The notes: generated from the sequence alone by a model not told the origin. A stretch of DNA of 62,394 nt from Streptomyces scabichelini (GCF_011045015.1 NZ_JAAKZY010000033.1:1-62394); one strand, 5' to 3'; shown: positions 40,531 through 48,892, counted from the stretch's first letter. Numbers and translations are program-made.

Positions 40531-42339
40531 GTGGGACGTCACAGCCGACGCGGGTCGGCCCCCAAGGGCGACACCGCCGACACCGCCGGCATACCCGTGG
40601 TTCCGGGAGATCGTCCGGAACCGAGCGCGGGACAACGCCGGGTTCCCTCGCGCCCCCAACCGCAGCCGCAACCACCCCCGATGGGGCGCGGCCCCGGCAC
40701 TCCGGCGCGCGGGGTACCGCGGCTGCCCGAGGGGTGGACGCCGCGTCCGGCTCCGGGCGGGGGGACGCCTCCGCAGGGGGTTCCCGGATTCGCTGACGGC
40801 ACGCCGGCTCAGGGCATGCCTCGGCTGCCGCATGGGACACCGGCGGGTGGGGTTCCGCGGTTTCCCGATGGGACGCCGGCTCAGGTCATGCCTCGGCTGC
40901 CGGATGGGACACCGGCGGGTGGGGTTCCGCGGTTTCCTGATGGCACTCCGGCTCGTGGTGTTCCTCGGCTGCCGGATGGCACGCCCGCGCGTGGGGTTCC
41001 CCGGTTTTCTGACGGAACCCCAGCTCAGGGCATTTCTCGGCTTCCTGACGGTACGCCCGCTCATGGCGTCCCGCGGTTCCCCGACGGCACCCCCGCCCAC
41101 GGTGTCCCCCGGGTCCGTGGCGGGCATCCCGAGCAGCGTGAACACGGCGGTGGCTGGGGGGTGTTCACGGGTGCGCCGGGGTACGGCTCGCCTCAGGGGG
41201 CCGCGCCGGGGCACGGCGCGCCTCAGGGGCCGACGCCGGGATATGGCGCGCCTCAGGGGCCGGCGCCAGGCATGCCCGGCGTGCCGCAGGGTGGCGCTCC
41301 GGGGCGGCCGGGGCCCACGGTTCCCCGGCAGCGGCAGGCGCCGCCGTCCCCGTCGGGCCCTCGCCAGGCCTACGTCGACGCCTTCGACGAGGACGACGAC
41401 CTCTTCGCGCCCCGCTCAGCCGCCCAGGCGCTGCGCGCGGACCCGTACGCCTCTGTCACCGACTGGGACCCCGACGCCGAGGACGTTCAGCACAAGACGG
41501 CCCCGGAGGCCGAACGGCCGGAGAAGGCCAAGGGCGGCAAGGGCTGGACCTTCACCGGGATCGCGGCCGCCGCTGTCACCACCGTGCTCGCCGTCGTCGT
41601 GGCCGGTCAGGTCACCGACGGGCGCGAGGACGCCTCCGTGCGCCCGCAGACGGCGGGTGGCGCGGACCGGGAGGCCAAGGACTCCGTGGGGCGCGGCGAC
41701 AACCGGCCGGTGCCCCCGTCCGAGGCGGACGCGGCCCCGCTGACGTACGGCCAACTGATGGCGGAGAAGTACCCGCTGGACGCGAAGCTCAAGGGTGGCG
41801 GGGAATTCGAGGCGATCCGCGGATTCGACCAGGCGCCCGGTACAGGACAGAAATTCACCTACCGCGTCGACGTCGAAAAAGGCCTCGGTCTCGACGGCGG
41901 GCTCTTCGCGCAGGCCGTGCACAAAACCCTGAACGACGAACGGAGTTGGGCCCACGGCGGCGGCCGTACCTTCGAGCGGATCTCCACCGGGAAGCCCGAC
42001 TTCGTCATCACGCTGGCGAGCCCCGGCACCACCGCGTTCTGGTGCGCCAAGTCGGGCCTCGACACCACCGAGGACAACGTCTCCTGCGACTCCGCGGCCA
42101 CCGACCGCGTGATGATCAACGCGTATCGCTGGGCGCAGGGTTCCCGGACGTACGGCGACAAGATGTACGCGTACCGGCAGATGCTGATCAACCACGAGAT
42201 CGGTCACCGGCTCGGCTTCCCCCATGTGACCTGCGACAAGGACGGCGAACTCGCGCCCGTCATGCAACAGCAGACCAAGTTCCTCGAACACGACGGAATC
42301 CGCTGCCGGGCCAACCCCTGGCCGTTTCCCGGGAATTGA
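40531..42339 (+). CDS. DUF3152 membrane protein with a metzincin-like HExGHxxGxxH motif
   Basis: 602 aa. Residues ~1-80 are basic/Pro-rich. Residues 84-191 are nine 12-residue repeats (consensus VPRxPDGTPAxG). A Gly/Pro/Tyr-rich linker follows. One helix near residue 345 (FTGIAAAAVTTVLAVVVAG) puts the C-terminal DUF3152 domain outside. The domain contains FTYRVDVEKGLGLDGGLFA, FVITLASPGTTAFWC, then MLINHEIGHRLGFPHVTC, a zinc-binding pattern of metzincins with the third His present. Paired Cys may form disulfides. It is probably an extracytoplasmic metalloprotease, substrate unknown. GTG 40531, with GAGG upstream; corresponds to Rv3207c. Confidence 0.88.
   Translation: MGRHSRRGSAPKGDTADTAGIPVVPGDRPEPSAGQRRVPSRPQPQPQPPPMGRGPGTPARGVPRLPEGWTPRPAPGGGTPPQGVPGFADGTPAQGMPRLPHGTPAGGVPRFPDGTPAQVMPRLPDGTPAGGVPRFPDGTPARGVPRLPDGTPARGVPRFSDGTPAQGISRLPDGTPAHGVPRFPDGTPAHGVPRVRGGHPEQREHGGGWGVFTGAPGYGSPQGAAPGHGAPQGPTPGYGAPQGPAPGMPGVPQGGAPGRPGPTVPRQRQAPPSPSGPRQAYVDAFDEDDDLFAPRSAAQALRADPYASVTDWDPDAEDVQHKTAPEAERPEKAKGGKGWTFTGIAAAAVTTVLAVVVAGQVTDGREDASVRPQTAGGADREAKDSVGRGDNRPVPPSEADAAPLTYGQLMAEKYPLDAKLKGGGEFEAIRGFDQAPGTGQKFTYRVDVEKGLGLDGGLFAQAVHKTLNDERSWAHGGGRTFERISTGKPDFVITLASPGTTAFWCAKSGLDTTEDNVSCDSAATDRVMINAYRWAQGSRTYGDKMYAYRQMLINHEIGHRLGFPHVTCDKDGELAPVMQQQTKFLEHDGIRCRANPWPFPGN
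40780..41103 (+). repeat. Nine 36-bp in-frame tandem repeats
   Basis: Nine units code for 12-residue blocks alternating PRF and PRL types (F, L, F, L ... F), so the effective period is 24 residues. The nucleotide copies differ mostly at third positions. Confidence 0.92.
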
Positions 42340-42623
42340 CGAATTGACGGGCATTGAGCCGCGGCGCACAGGGATACGGCGCACAGGGATCGCGATGCGC
42401 TCCGGGCACGTTCAAGAACTGGCCGTAGCATGACGATGCGTACTCGACCGGTCTCTTAGCGCGACGAAACGCGATCCGCGCGGGAAAGTTACGACCGTTC
42501 ACCCCTTTTGGTGGCGCGATGGACAACCGTCCATCGCGCCACGGCTATGTCCGCGTACGTTCGTTCCGCTGTGAGCCGCCGGGTCAACGGCGGCTCCCCA
42601 TACGGGAGATCAGGGGTGCACTC

Positions 42624-44507
42624 GTGCGCATCGGACTGCTTACGGAGGGTGGCTATCCGTATGTGAGCGGTGACGCCATGCTCTGGTGCGACCGGCTCGT
42701 ACGCGGGCTCGGGCAGCACGACTTCGACATCTACGCGCTCAGCCGGAGCGAGCGGCAGGAGGGCGAGGGCTGGAGCCGGCTCCCGCCCCAGGTCGGCCGC
42801 GTACGCACCGCGCCGTTGTGGACCACGGACGACGACGGCGTCGGGTACGGACGACGGCCGCGGCGGCGGTTCGCCGAGCTCTATGGGGAGTTGGCGGCGG
42901 CTGTCTGTGCGGGGGGCGCCGCCGCATCGGACAGCTCCGAGGACGGCTCGGCGAGTGTGGCGGACCGTTTCGGCAATGCGCTGTACGGGCTGGCCGAACT
43001 CGCCCGGGACGAGGGCGGCGGCCTCATCGGCGCCCTGCGCTCCGAAACCGCCGTGCGTGCCCTGGAGAGCGCCTGCCGCGCGCCCGGCGCACTGCACGCC
43101 GCGCGGGGCGCACGCGTGCCCGACCTGCTGACCGTCGCCGCCCGTCTGGAGCGCACCCTGCGGCCCCTGTCGCTCGACTGGTACGAGGAGACGGACGGGC
43201 TCGGCTCCGTCGACCTGTGCCACGCCACGTCCGGGGGTGCGGCGGCCCTGCCCGGGCTGCTGGCACGGCACTTCCACGGCGTGCCGCTGCTGGTCACGGA
43301 GTACGGCGTGCGACTGCGGGCGCACTACCTGGGTTCGCGTGAGGAGTCCGGTCCTGCGCGGGCGCTGCTCGCGGCGTTCCACGGCAGGCTCGCGGCCGAG
43401 GTGTACCGGCAGGCCGCGCTCATCACTCCCGGCAACACGCACGCCCGCCGCTGGCAGGAGCGCTGCGGCGCCGACCGAGCCAAGCTCCGTACCGTCTATC
43501 CGGGCATGGAGGCGTCCCGCTTCGGGGGCGTGGGCGAGCGAGCGGAGTGCGCCGATCCGGACACTCTGGTCTGGGTCGGGCGGATCGAACCGGCCAAGGA
43601 CCTGATCGCGCTGCTGCACGCCTTCGCGGAGGTCCGCAATGCGCGGCCGAAGGCGCGGCTGCGGATCGTCGCTCCGCCCGCCGAAGAGCCGGACGGCGCG
43701 GCGTATGCGGCCCAGTGCAAGGCGCTGGCCGCGCAGCTCTTCCCGGACGAGGCAGAGGGCGTGTATGCGGTCGGCGACAACCCGGTGTCGTTCGAGGAGA
43801 TCGGCGGGCCGGAGGTGCCGAACCTCGCGGAGGCGTACGCGGCCGGGGCCGTGGTCGTCCTGTCGAGCGTTGCCGAAGGCTTCCCGATCAGCCTCGTCGA
43901 GGCGATGTTCTGCGGACGCGCCACGGTGTCCACGGACGTCGGCGCGGTCGTGGAGGTCATCGGCGGTACAGGTCTTGTGGTGCCGCCGCGCAATCCGCGG
44001 GCGCTCGCCGAAGCGTGCGTCGCCCTGCTGGGCGACCCCGAGCGGCGTGCACTTCTCGGCGCTGCGGCACGCGCGCGTGCCCTCGAACTGTTCACCGTTG
44101 AGCAGAACGTTGCGGCATTTCACGGCATTTACCTGGAGATCGTCTCGCACTGTCCTGTACGGCGAGGCGCCGCCGACGGCACCGGTGAACCGCTGCCCTT
44201 CGCCGTACCGGCCGAGGCCCATGTGCCGGGGCGGTGGGCCGAGTCCCGGACGTCCGGGGCGTCTGGTGCCTCCGGTGCCTCCGGTATCCCTGGTGCGTCC
44301 GGTACGTCCCGGGCTCGGTACGTACCGGCGAGCGGCCCGCGGTGGGCGGCGGGGGCGCCGGTGGGTTCGGGAGCGGCGGTGGGTTCGGGGGCGGCGGATG
44401 CCGGTTCTGCGTCGGTTCGGAAGTCCGCTTCGGCTCAGGAGCCTGCCCTGGCTCAGAAGTTCGCCTCGGATCAGAAGCCGGTGCCCGCCCGGGAGGGGAC
44501 GCGATGA
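42624..44507 (+). CDS. GT4 glycosyltransferase, PelF/DUF3492 type
   Basis: 627 aa. The N-terminal DUF3492 hallmark RIGLLTEGGYPYVSGDAML is that of PelF-like cytosolic transferases. The acceptor half extends to ~residue 300 (LLVTEYGVRLRAHYL). The GT4 donor half contains LVWVGRIEPAKDLIALLHAF and the EX7E motif in SSVAEGFPISLVEAMFCG, followed by STDVGAVVEVIGGTGLVV. No transmembrane helix. The last ~110 residues are low complexity (Gly/Ser/Ala). It should polymerise a nucleotide-sugar, probably into an exopolysaccharide; donor unknown. GTG 42624, AGGGGTG upstream. Its stop overlaps the next start (ATGA). Confidence 0.88.
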   Translation: MRIGLLTEGGYPYVSGDAMLWCDRLVRGLGQHDFDIYALSRSERQEGEGWSRLPPQVGRVRTAPLWTTDDDGVGYGRRPRRRFAELYGELAAAVCAGGAAASDSSEDGSASVADRFGNALYGLAELARDEGGGLIGALRSETAVRALESACRAPGALHAARGARVPDLLTVAARLERTLRPLSLDWYEETDGLGSVDLCHATSGGAAALPGLLARHFHGVPLLVTEYGVRLRAHYLGSREESGPARALLAAFHGRLAAEVYRQAALITPGNTHARRWQERCGADRAKLRTVYPGMEASRFGGVGERAECADPDTLVWVGRIEPAKDLIALLHAFAEVRNARPKARLRIVAPPAEEPDGAAYAAQCKALAAQLFPDEAEGVYAVGDNPVSFEEIGGPEVPNLAEAYAAGAVVVLSSVAEGFPISLVEAMFCGRATVSTDVGAVVEVIGGTGLVVPPRNPRALAEACVALLGDPERRALLGAAARARALELFTVEQNVAAFHGIYLEIVSHCPVRRGAADGTGEPLPFAVPAEAHVPGRWAESRTSGASGASGASGIPGASGTSRARYVPASGPRWAAGAPVGSGAAVGSGAADAGSASVRKSASAQEPALAQKFASDQKPVPAREGTR

Positions 44508-45778
44508 GCGGGCGGCGACGGGACGTGGATCCGCCTGGGGCGCCGGGGAGCCCCGGAGGGTGGGACGCGCGCTCGGAGGAGCGGCTGGCGGCCGATGGAG
44601 TCCCGGATGTACCGGATATGCCGGATGTGCTGGATGCGCCGGACGAGTCCACCAGCCGAGTCACCGTGGACCCTGTGAAGGCCCTGATGCACCGTCACCG
44701 AGAGCTGTGTGAGCGGGCCGTGGATCCGTTGGAGATCGCGGCGGGCCTCGAGTCGCACGGGTTGACCGACCGGACCGTGGCCCGCTTCCGGCACCGGGAC
44801 GTGTTCTCGCTGGCCGAGGAGATGTACGCGCGCGTGCCCCGCGACGGCGAGACGGCGCCGGGGGCGGCGGCCGTCGTCGTCCCCAGGGTGCGCGCCTGGG
44901 CCGTCCTCGCCCTGCTGCCGGGCGCCCTGTGCGCGGCGGCCGTGACCGGGCTGCGGCTCACCGAGGGATGGCCGCGCCTCGCGGTCGCCGCGGTGGGCGT
45001 GCTCGCCGTCGCGCTGGGCTTACGTATGGCCCTCCGCAGCGGCCCCCTGCACGCCACGCGCGCGTGGCACACGACAACGGGCACGCGCGCGTGGACGTGC
45101 TGGCTCCTCGCGTACGCGGTTCTCGGCGACGGACTGCTCGGCGCCGCCATCGCGGGCGGCCCGGACGGCCTGCCGAACGGTGACCTCGACGGTCCCTGGC
45201 CGGTGGCCCTCGCGTCCGGCCTGGCCCTTGCTCTGGCCTGCGCCCCGGCGGCCTGGTGTGCCCACCTCTTCGCCGTACGCTCCCGGCGCAGGCTGGCCGC
45301 CAGCCGTGCCCTGGAGGAGTTCGCCGCCTCCGTACGGCCCCTGCTCCTGGGCACGTTCGGGCTGTTCCTCTGTGCCCTGGGCGGACTGTTCGCCTTGTGC
45401 GGGGCGCTGCTGGGCGAACCCGCCGATTCCGCCGAGCCAGCCGGGTACACCGGGTACGCCGGGTACACCGAAACCGGCACCCTCGGCGCGCTCCTGCTGC
45501 TCGCCCGGCTGCTCACCGTGCACGGCTTCACGCACGCCCCGGCCGTCATCCTCGCCGCCGCCGGCGCGATCGAGGCGACGGCCCTTGCGAGTGTCTTCGC
45601 GGGCCGCCTGCCCGGCTGCTCGCTCCTGGCCATGCCCGTCGAGACCGCGGTCGGCGCCTGGGGGCCTGGCGTCGTGCCGGCCCTCGTGTGCGGGGCCGCG
45701 GCGCTCGTACTCCTGGTCCACGCGACCAGGACCCTCACCCGGGCCTCGGCCCACGCGGCACACGGTGGGACGCCGTGA
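44504..45778 (+). CDS. Multi-pass membrane protein of the polysaccharide cluster, TTA codon
   Basis: 424 aa. A cytoplasmic N-terminal ~120 residues (VDPVKALMHRHRELCERAVD ... DRTVARFRHRDVFSLAEEM) precede about eight helices, such as AWAVLALLPGALCAAAVTGL, LLLGTFGLFLCALGGLFAL and VVPALVCGAAALVLLVHA. I do not recognise the family. Its place between the glycosyltransferase and epimerase suggests the export or scaffold subunit, in the way PelG and PelD/E serve Pel. ATG at 44504 overlapping the transferase stop, GGGAGGGG upstream. Codon 173 (45020-45022) is TTA, read in Streptomyces by the bldA tRNA. Confidence 0.82.
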   Translation: MSGRRRDVDPPGAPGSPGGWDARSEERLAADGVPDVPDMPDVLDAPDESTSRVTVDPVKALMHRHRELCERAVDPLEIAAGLESHGLTDRTVARFRHRDVFSLAEEMYARVPRDGETAPGAAAVVVPRVRAWAVLALLPGALCAAAVTGLRLTEGWPRLAVAAVGVLAVALGLRMALRSGPLHATRAWHTTTGTRAWTCWLLAYAVLGDGLLGAAIAGGPDGLPNGDLDGPWPVALASGLALALACAPAAWCAHLFAVRSRRRLAASRALEEFAASVRPLLLGTFGLFLCALGGLFALCGALLGEPADSAEPAGYTGYAGYTETGTLGALLLLARLLTVHGFTHAPAVILAAAGAIEATALASVFAGRLPGCSLLAMPVETAVGAWGPGVVPALVCGAAALVLLVHATRTLTRASAHAAHGGTP

Positions 45779-45891
45779 ACCGCACCCCACGCTCGGCACC
45801 CGGCCCCCGCGCCGAGCACGACCCTCCCGCGGAGCCGACACCGCGGACCTCCCTGACGACCCACGCAACACCCTCGAAGGAGAAACACGAG

Positions 45892-45939
45892 ATGATCACC
45901 CTCCGTATCGGAGAATCCACCCCGGGAGCCGCCCGATGA
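45892..45939 (+). CDS. Candidate 15-aa leader peptide
   Basis: Encodes MITLRIGESTPGAAR. AAGGAG lies 9 nt before the ATG, the best ribosome site in the cluster, and the TGA overlaps the ATG of the epimerase (ATGA). It may be a coupling peptide, or the end of a 54-codon frame from GTG 45775, which itself overlaps the preceding stop. The longer frame has weaker codon bias. No homologue known to me. Confidence 0.45.
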   Translation: MITLRIGESTPGAAR

Positions 45940-46895
45940 GGGTGTTGCTGATCGGAGCCAACGGATATCTGGGCCGGTACGTCGCCGACCGCCTCCTCGC
46001 CGACCCGGCCGTGCAGCTCACCGCGCTCGGCCGGGGCGACGACGCGGACGTACGCTTCGACCTCGCCAGCGGCAGCCCGGGCGCACTGACCCGCTTCCTG
46101 GACGCGGTGCACCCCGGCGTCGTCATCAACTGCGCCGGCGCCACCCGCGGCGGAGCCCGCGAGCTGACCCGGCACAACACCGTCGCCGTCGCCACCGTCT
46201 GCGAGGCCCTGCGCCGCAGCGGCTGCGGCGCGCGCCTCGTCCAGATCGGCTGCGGCGCGGAATACGGCCCCAGCCAGCCCGGCTCCTGCACGGCCGAGGA
46301 CGCCGTGCCGCGCCCCGGCGGCCCGTACGGCGTCAGCAAGCTCGCCGGCACGGAACTCGTCCTGGGCTCGGGCCTGGACGCCGTCGTCCTGCGGGTCTTC
46401 TCGCCCGCCGGACCCGGCACCCCCGCCGGCTCGCCCCTCGGCCGCCTCGCCGAAGCCATGCGCCGCGCCATGCAGTCCGGCGACGGCGAACTCAAGATGG
46501 GCGGACTCGGCGTCCAGCGCGACTTCATCGACGTACGCGATGTCGCACGCGCCGTCCACGCCGCCTCCCTCTCCGCCGCGCAGGGCGTCATCAACATCGG
46601 CTCCGGACGTGCCGTACGCCTCCGGGACGCCGCCGCCGTCCTCGCGCGCGTGGCGGGTTACGGCGGCGCCCTGCACGAACTCGACGGCCCGCCCGGACTC
46701 GTCAGGCCATCCATCGGTCACCCCCGCTCCGAACCCGAGCACACGGCCCCAGCCGCGTACCCCTATCCCGACGGCTGCGGCAGCTGGCAGCAGGCCGACG
46801 TGCGCACCGCACGCGACCGGCTCGGCTGGCGGCCCCGGATCCACCTCGAAGAGTCGCTCGCCGATATCTGGATGGAGGCGGCATGTCGTATCTGA
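45936..46895 (+). CDS. NAD-dependent epimerase/dehydratase (extended SDR)
   Basis: 319 aa. Nucleotide-binding motif LLIGANGYLGRYVADRLL at the N-terminus. INCAGATRGG, a catalytic-type YGVSK (Tyr, Lys) within RPGGPYGVSKLAG, and FSPAGPGTPAG in the substrate half are typical of sugar-nucleotide epimerases and reductases. It probably provides the activated sugar used by the GT4 enzyme; UDP-Gal(NAc) is an analogy to fungal Uge3, not shown by sequence. ATG at 45936 in an ATGA overlap with the leader ORF. The last 13 nt overlap the spherulin-4 gene. Confidence 0.87.
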   Translation: MRVLLIGANGYLGRYVADRLLADPAVQLTALGRGDDADVRFDLASGSPGALTRFLDAVHPGVVINCAGATRGGARELTRHNTVAVATVCEALRRSGCGARLVQIGCGAEYGPSQPGSCTAEDAVPRPGGPYGVSKLAGTELVLGSGLDAVVLRVFSPAGPGTPAGSPLGRLAEAMRRAMQSGDGELKMGGLGVQRDFIDVRDVARAVHAASLSAAQGVINIGSGRAVRLRDAAAVLARVAGYGGALHELDGPPGLVRPSIGHPRSEPEHTAPAAYPYPDGCGSWQQADVRTARDRLGWRPRIHLEESLADIWMEAACRI

Positions 46896-47632
46896 CCAGC
46901 ACCGCAACGGGCACCGCGAGCACCGATGTACGTCTCGGCTTCGGTGTCCCCGGCTATGCGCACCCCCTCGTCGCCCCGGTCGAATGGGGCGAACTCACCC
47001 GCCCCGGCACCCCCTTGCACTGGGTCGTCCTCAACGTCGCCGACGGTCCCGGCATTCGCCCCGACCCGCACTGCCTCGCCGCGGCGGGGCGACTGCGCAA
47101 TGCGGGTGTGCGTGTGCTGGGGCACCTGGATGTGACGTATGGCGAACGCAACTTCGGTGAGCTGATCTCGGACGCGCACCGTTATCTCGACTGGTACCGG
47201 GTCGACGGCTTCCTTCTGGACCGCTGTCCCACGGACCGGACAGCGCTCCCCGAGGTGAGCCGTACGGCCACGACCCTGCGAGCGCTCCTCGGCGAGGGGC
47301 ACATCGTCCTCGGACACGGCTCCCACCCGTACCCCGGATATGCCGAAACCGCCGACCAGTTGGTGACCTTCTCCGGTCCCTGGAGCGAATACCGCTGGTC
47401 GCAGGTGGCGGAATGGACCGCCGCATACCCGCCCGAACGCTTCTGTCACTTCGTGCACAGCGTGCCCCGCGGCCATCTCGACGAGGCGCTGCGCATCGCC
47501 CGCTGGCAGGGCGCCTCGACGATCTACTTCACCGACCGAACCGACCGCGACGGCCGCACCGACCCCTGGGAGACCATGCCCGGCTACTGGGACGAAATCG
47601 TCTCGCGGGTCGGAACGGGTGTCTCGGAATGA
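46883..47632 (+). CDS. Spherulin-4/GH135-like protein
   Basis: 249 aa, TIM-barrel-like. Motifs of the spherulation-specific family 4: LGFGVPGYAHPL, HWVVLNVADGPG, RVLGHLDVTYG, YRVDGFLLDRC and FCHFVHSVPRGHLDEAL. The fungal relative Sph3 (GH135) cleaves galactosaminogalactan and is needed for its synthesis. There the barrel carries a consecutive Asp-Glu; this protein has Asp-Arg at the equivalent spot (LLDRC), so hydrolysis is uncertain. No signal peptide is visible, which also differs. ATG at 46883 inside the end of the epimerase gene. Confidence 0.78.
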   Translation: MSYLTSTATGTASTDVRLGFGVPGYAHPLVAPVEWGELTRPGTPLHWVVLNVADGPGIRPDPHCLAAAGRLRNAGVRVLGHLDVTYGERNFGELISDAHRYLDWYRVDGFLLDRCPTDRTALPEVSRTATTLRALLGEGHIVLGHGSHPYPGYAETADQLVTFSGPWSEYRWSQVAEWTAAYPPERFCHFVHSVPRGHLDEALRIARWQGASTIYFTDRTDRDGRTDPWETMPGYWDEIVSRVGTGVSE

Positions 47633-47670
47633 AGATGGGCGTGGCACTGTTACGTCAAGAACAACCGTAG
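47629..47670 (+). CDS. Candidate 13-aa ORF upstream of moeZ
   Basis: MKMGVALLRQEQP begins in an ATGA overlap with the spherulin-4 stop and contains a TTA codon at 47650-47652. moeZ starts 26 bp later. No separate ribosome site. It could be a fortuitous frame; recorded because a TTA leader could make moeZ translation sensitive to bldA. Confidence 0.25.
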   Translation: MKMGVALLRQEQP

Positions 47671-47695
47671 TGATTGACCGACCAACGGAGTCCCC

Positions 47696-48874
47696 GTGTC
47701 GCTGCCACCCCTGGTCGAGCCAGCTTCTGAGCTCACCGTAGACGAGGTCCGCAGGTACTCCCGCCACCTGATCATCCCCGACGTCGGGATGGACGGGCAG
47801 AAGCGGCTGAAGAACGCCAAGGTGCTCTGTGTGGGCGCCGGCGGCCTGGGCTCGCCGGCCCTCATGTACCTGGCCGCGGCGGGCGTCGGCACGCTCGGCA
47901 TCGTGGAGTTCGACGAGGTCGACGAGTCGAACCTGCAGCGCCAGATCATCCACAGCCAGGCGGACATCGGCCGCTCCAAGGCCGAGTCGGCCCGCGACAG
48001 CGTGGTCGGCATCAACCCGTACGTGAACGTGATCCTTCACGAAGAGCGGCTCGAGGCCGAGAACGTGATGGACATCTTCAGCCAGTACGACCTGATCGTC
48101 GACGGCACGGACAACTTCGCGACCCGCTACCTGGTCAACGACGCCTGCGTGCTCCTCAACAAGCCGTACGTATGGGGCTCGATCTACCGCTTCGACGGCC
48201 AGGCCTCCGTCTTCTGGTCCGAGCACGGTCCCTGCTACCGCTGCCTCTACCCGGAGCCCCCGCCGCCGGGCATGGTCCCCTCCTGCGCCGAGGGCGGCGT
48301 CCTCGGTGTGCTGTGCGCGTCCATCGGCTCCATTCAGGTCACTGAGGCGATCAAGGTCCTCACGGGCACGGGCGAGCCGCTGGTCGGCCGACTGATGATC
48401 TACGACGCCCTCGAGATGCAGTACCGCCAGGTCAAGGTCCGCAAGGACCCCAACTGCGCGGTCTGCGGCGAGAACCCCACCGTCACCGAGCTCATCGACT
48501 ACGAGGCCTTCTGCGGCGTCGTCTCCGAGGAGGCCCAGGAGGCGGCCGCCGGCTCGACGATCACTCCCAAGCAGCTCAAGGAGTGGATCGACAACGACGA
48601 GAAGATCGAGATCATCGACGTCCGCGAGATCAACGAGTACGAGATCGTCTCGATCCCCGGCGCCAAGCTGATCCCGAAGAACGAGTTCCTCATGGGCACC
48701 GCCCTGGAGACCCTTCCGCAGGACAAGAAGATCGTCCTGCATTGCAAGACGGGTGTCCGCAGTGCGGAAGTCCTCGCCGTGCTCAAGTCCGCCGGTTTCG
48801 CGGACGCGGTGCACGTCGGTGGCGGCGTGATCGGCTGGGTCAACCAGATCGAGCCCGAGAAGCCGGTGTACTAG
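47696..48874 (+). CDS. moeZ: MoeZ: adenylyltransferase/sulfurtransferase for molybdopterin and thiocarboxylation
   Basis: 392 aa. The ThiF/MoeB adenylation domain (~1-260) has VLCVGAGGLGSPALMYLAAAG, the Arg finger in QRQIIHSQADIG, and zinc CxxC pairs in CYRCLYPEPP and CAVCGEN. The rhodanese domain (~292-390) has the active-site loop HCKTGVRSAEV with a catalytic Cys. It activates the C-terminal Gly-Gly of MoaD- and ThiS-like carriers and supplies sulfur. GTG start at 47696. Corresponds to Rv3206c (moeB1/moeZ). A terminator follows. Confidence 0.95.
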   Translation: MSLPPLVEPASELTVDEVRRYSRHLIIPDVGMDGQKRLKNAKVLCVGAGGLGSPALMYLAAAGVGTLGIVEFDEVDESNLQRQIIHSQADIGRSKAESARDSVVGINPYVNVILHEERLEAENVMDIFSQYDLIVDGTDNFATRYLVNDACVLLNKPYVWGSIYRFDGQASVFWSEHGPCYRCLYPEPPPPGMVPSCAEGGVLGVLCASIGSIQVTEAIKVLTGTGEPLVGRLMIYDALEMQYRQVKVRKDPNCAVCGENPTVTELIDYEAFCGVVSEEAQEAAAGSTITPKQLKEWIDNDEKIEIIDVREINEYEIVSIPGAKLIPKNEFLMGTALETLPQDKKIVLHCKTGVRSAEVLAVLKSAGFADAVHVGGGVIGWVNQIEPEKPVY

Positions 48875-48892
48875 GCGCAGGCTTTGCGGGGA

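Noticed and set aside
40780..41103. CRISPR-like array
   Set aside because: The 36-bp units are contiguous, in frame and coding, with no spacers.
45735..46907. 390-codon minus-strand ORF
   Set aside because: Antisense to the epimerase, low-complexity Gly/Ala/Arg composition.
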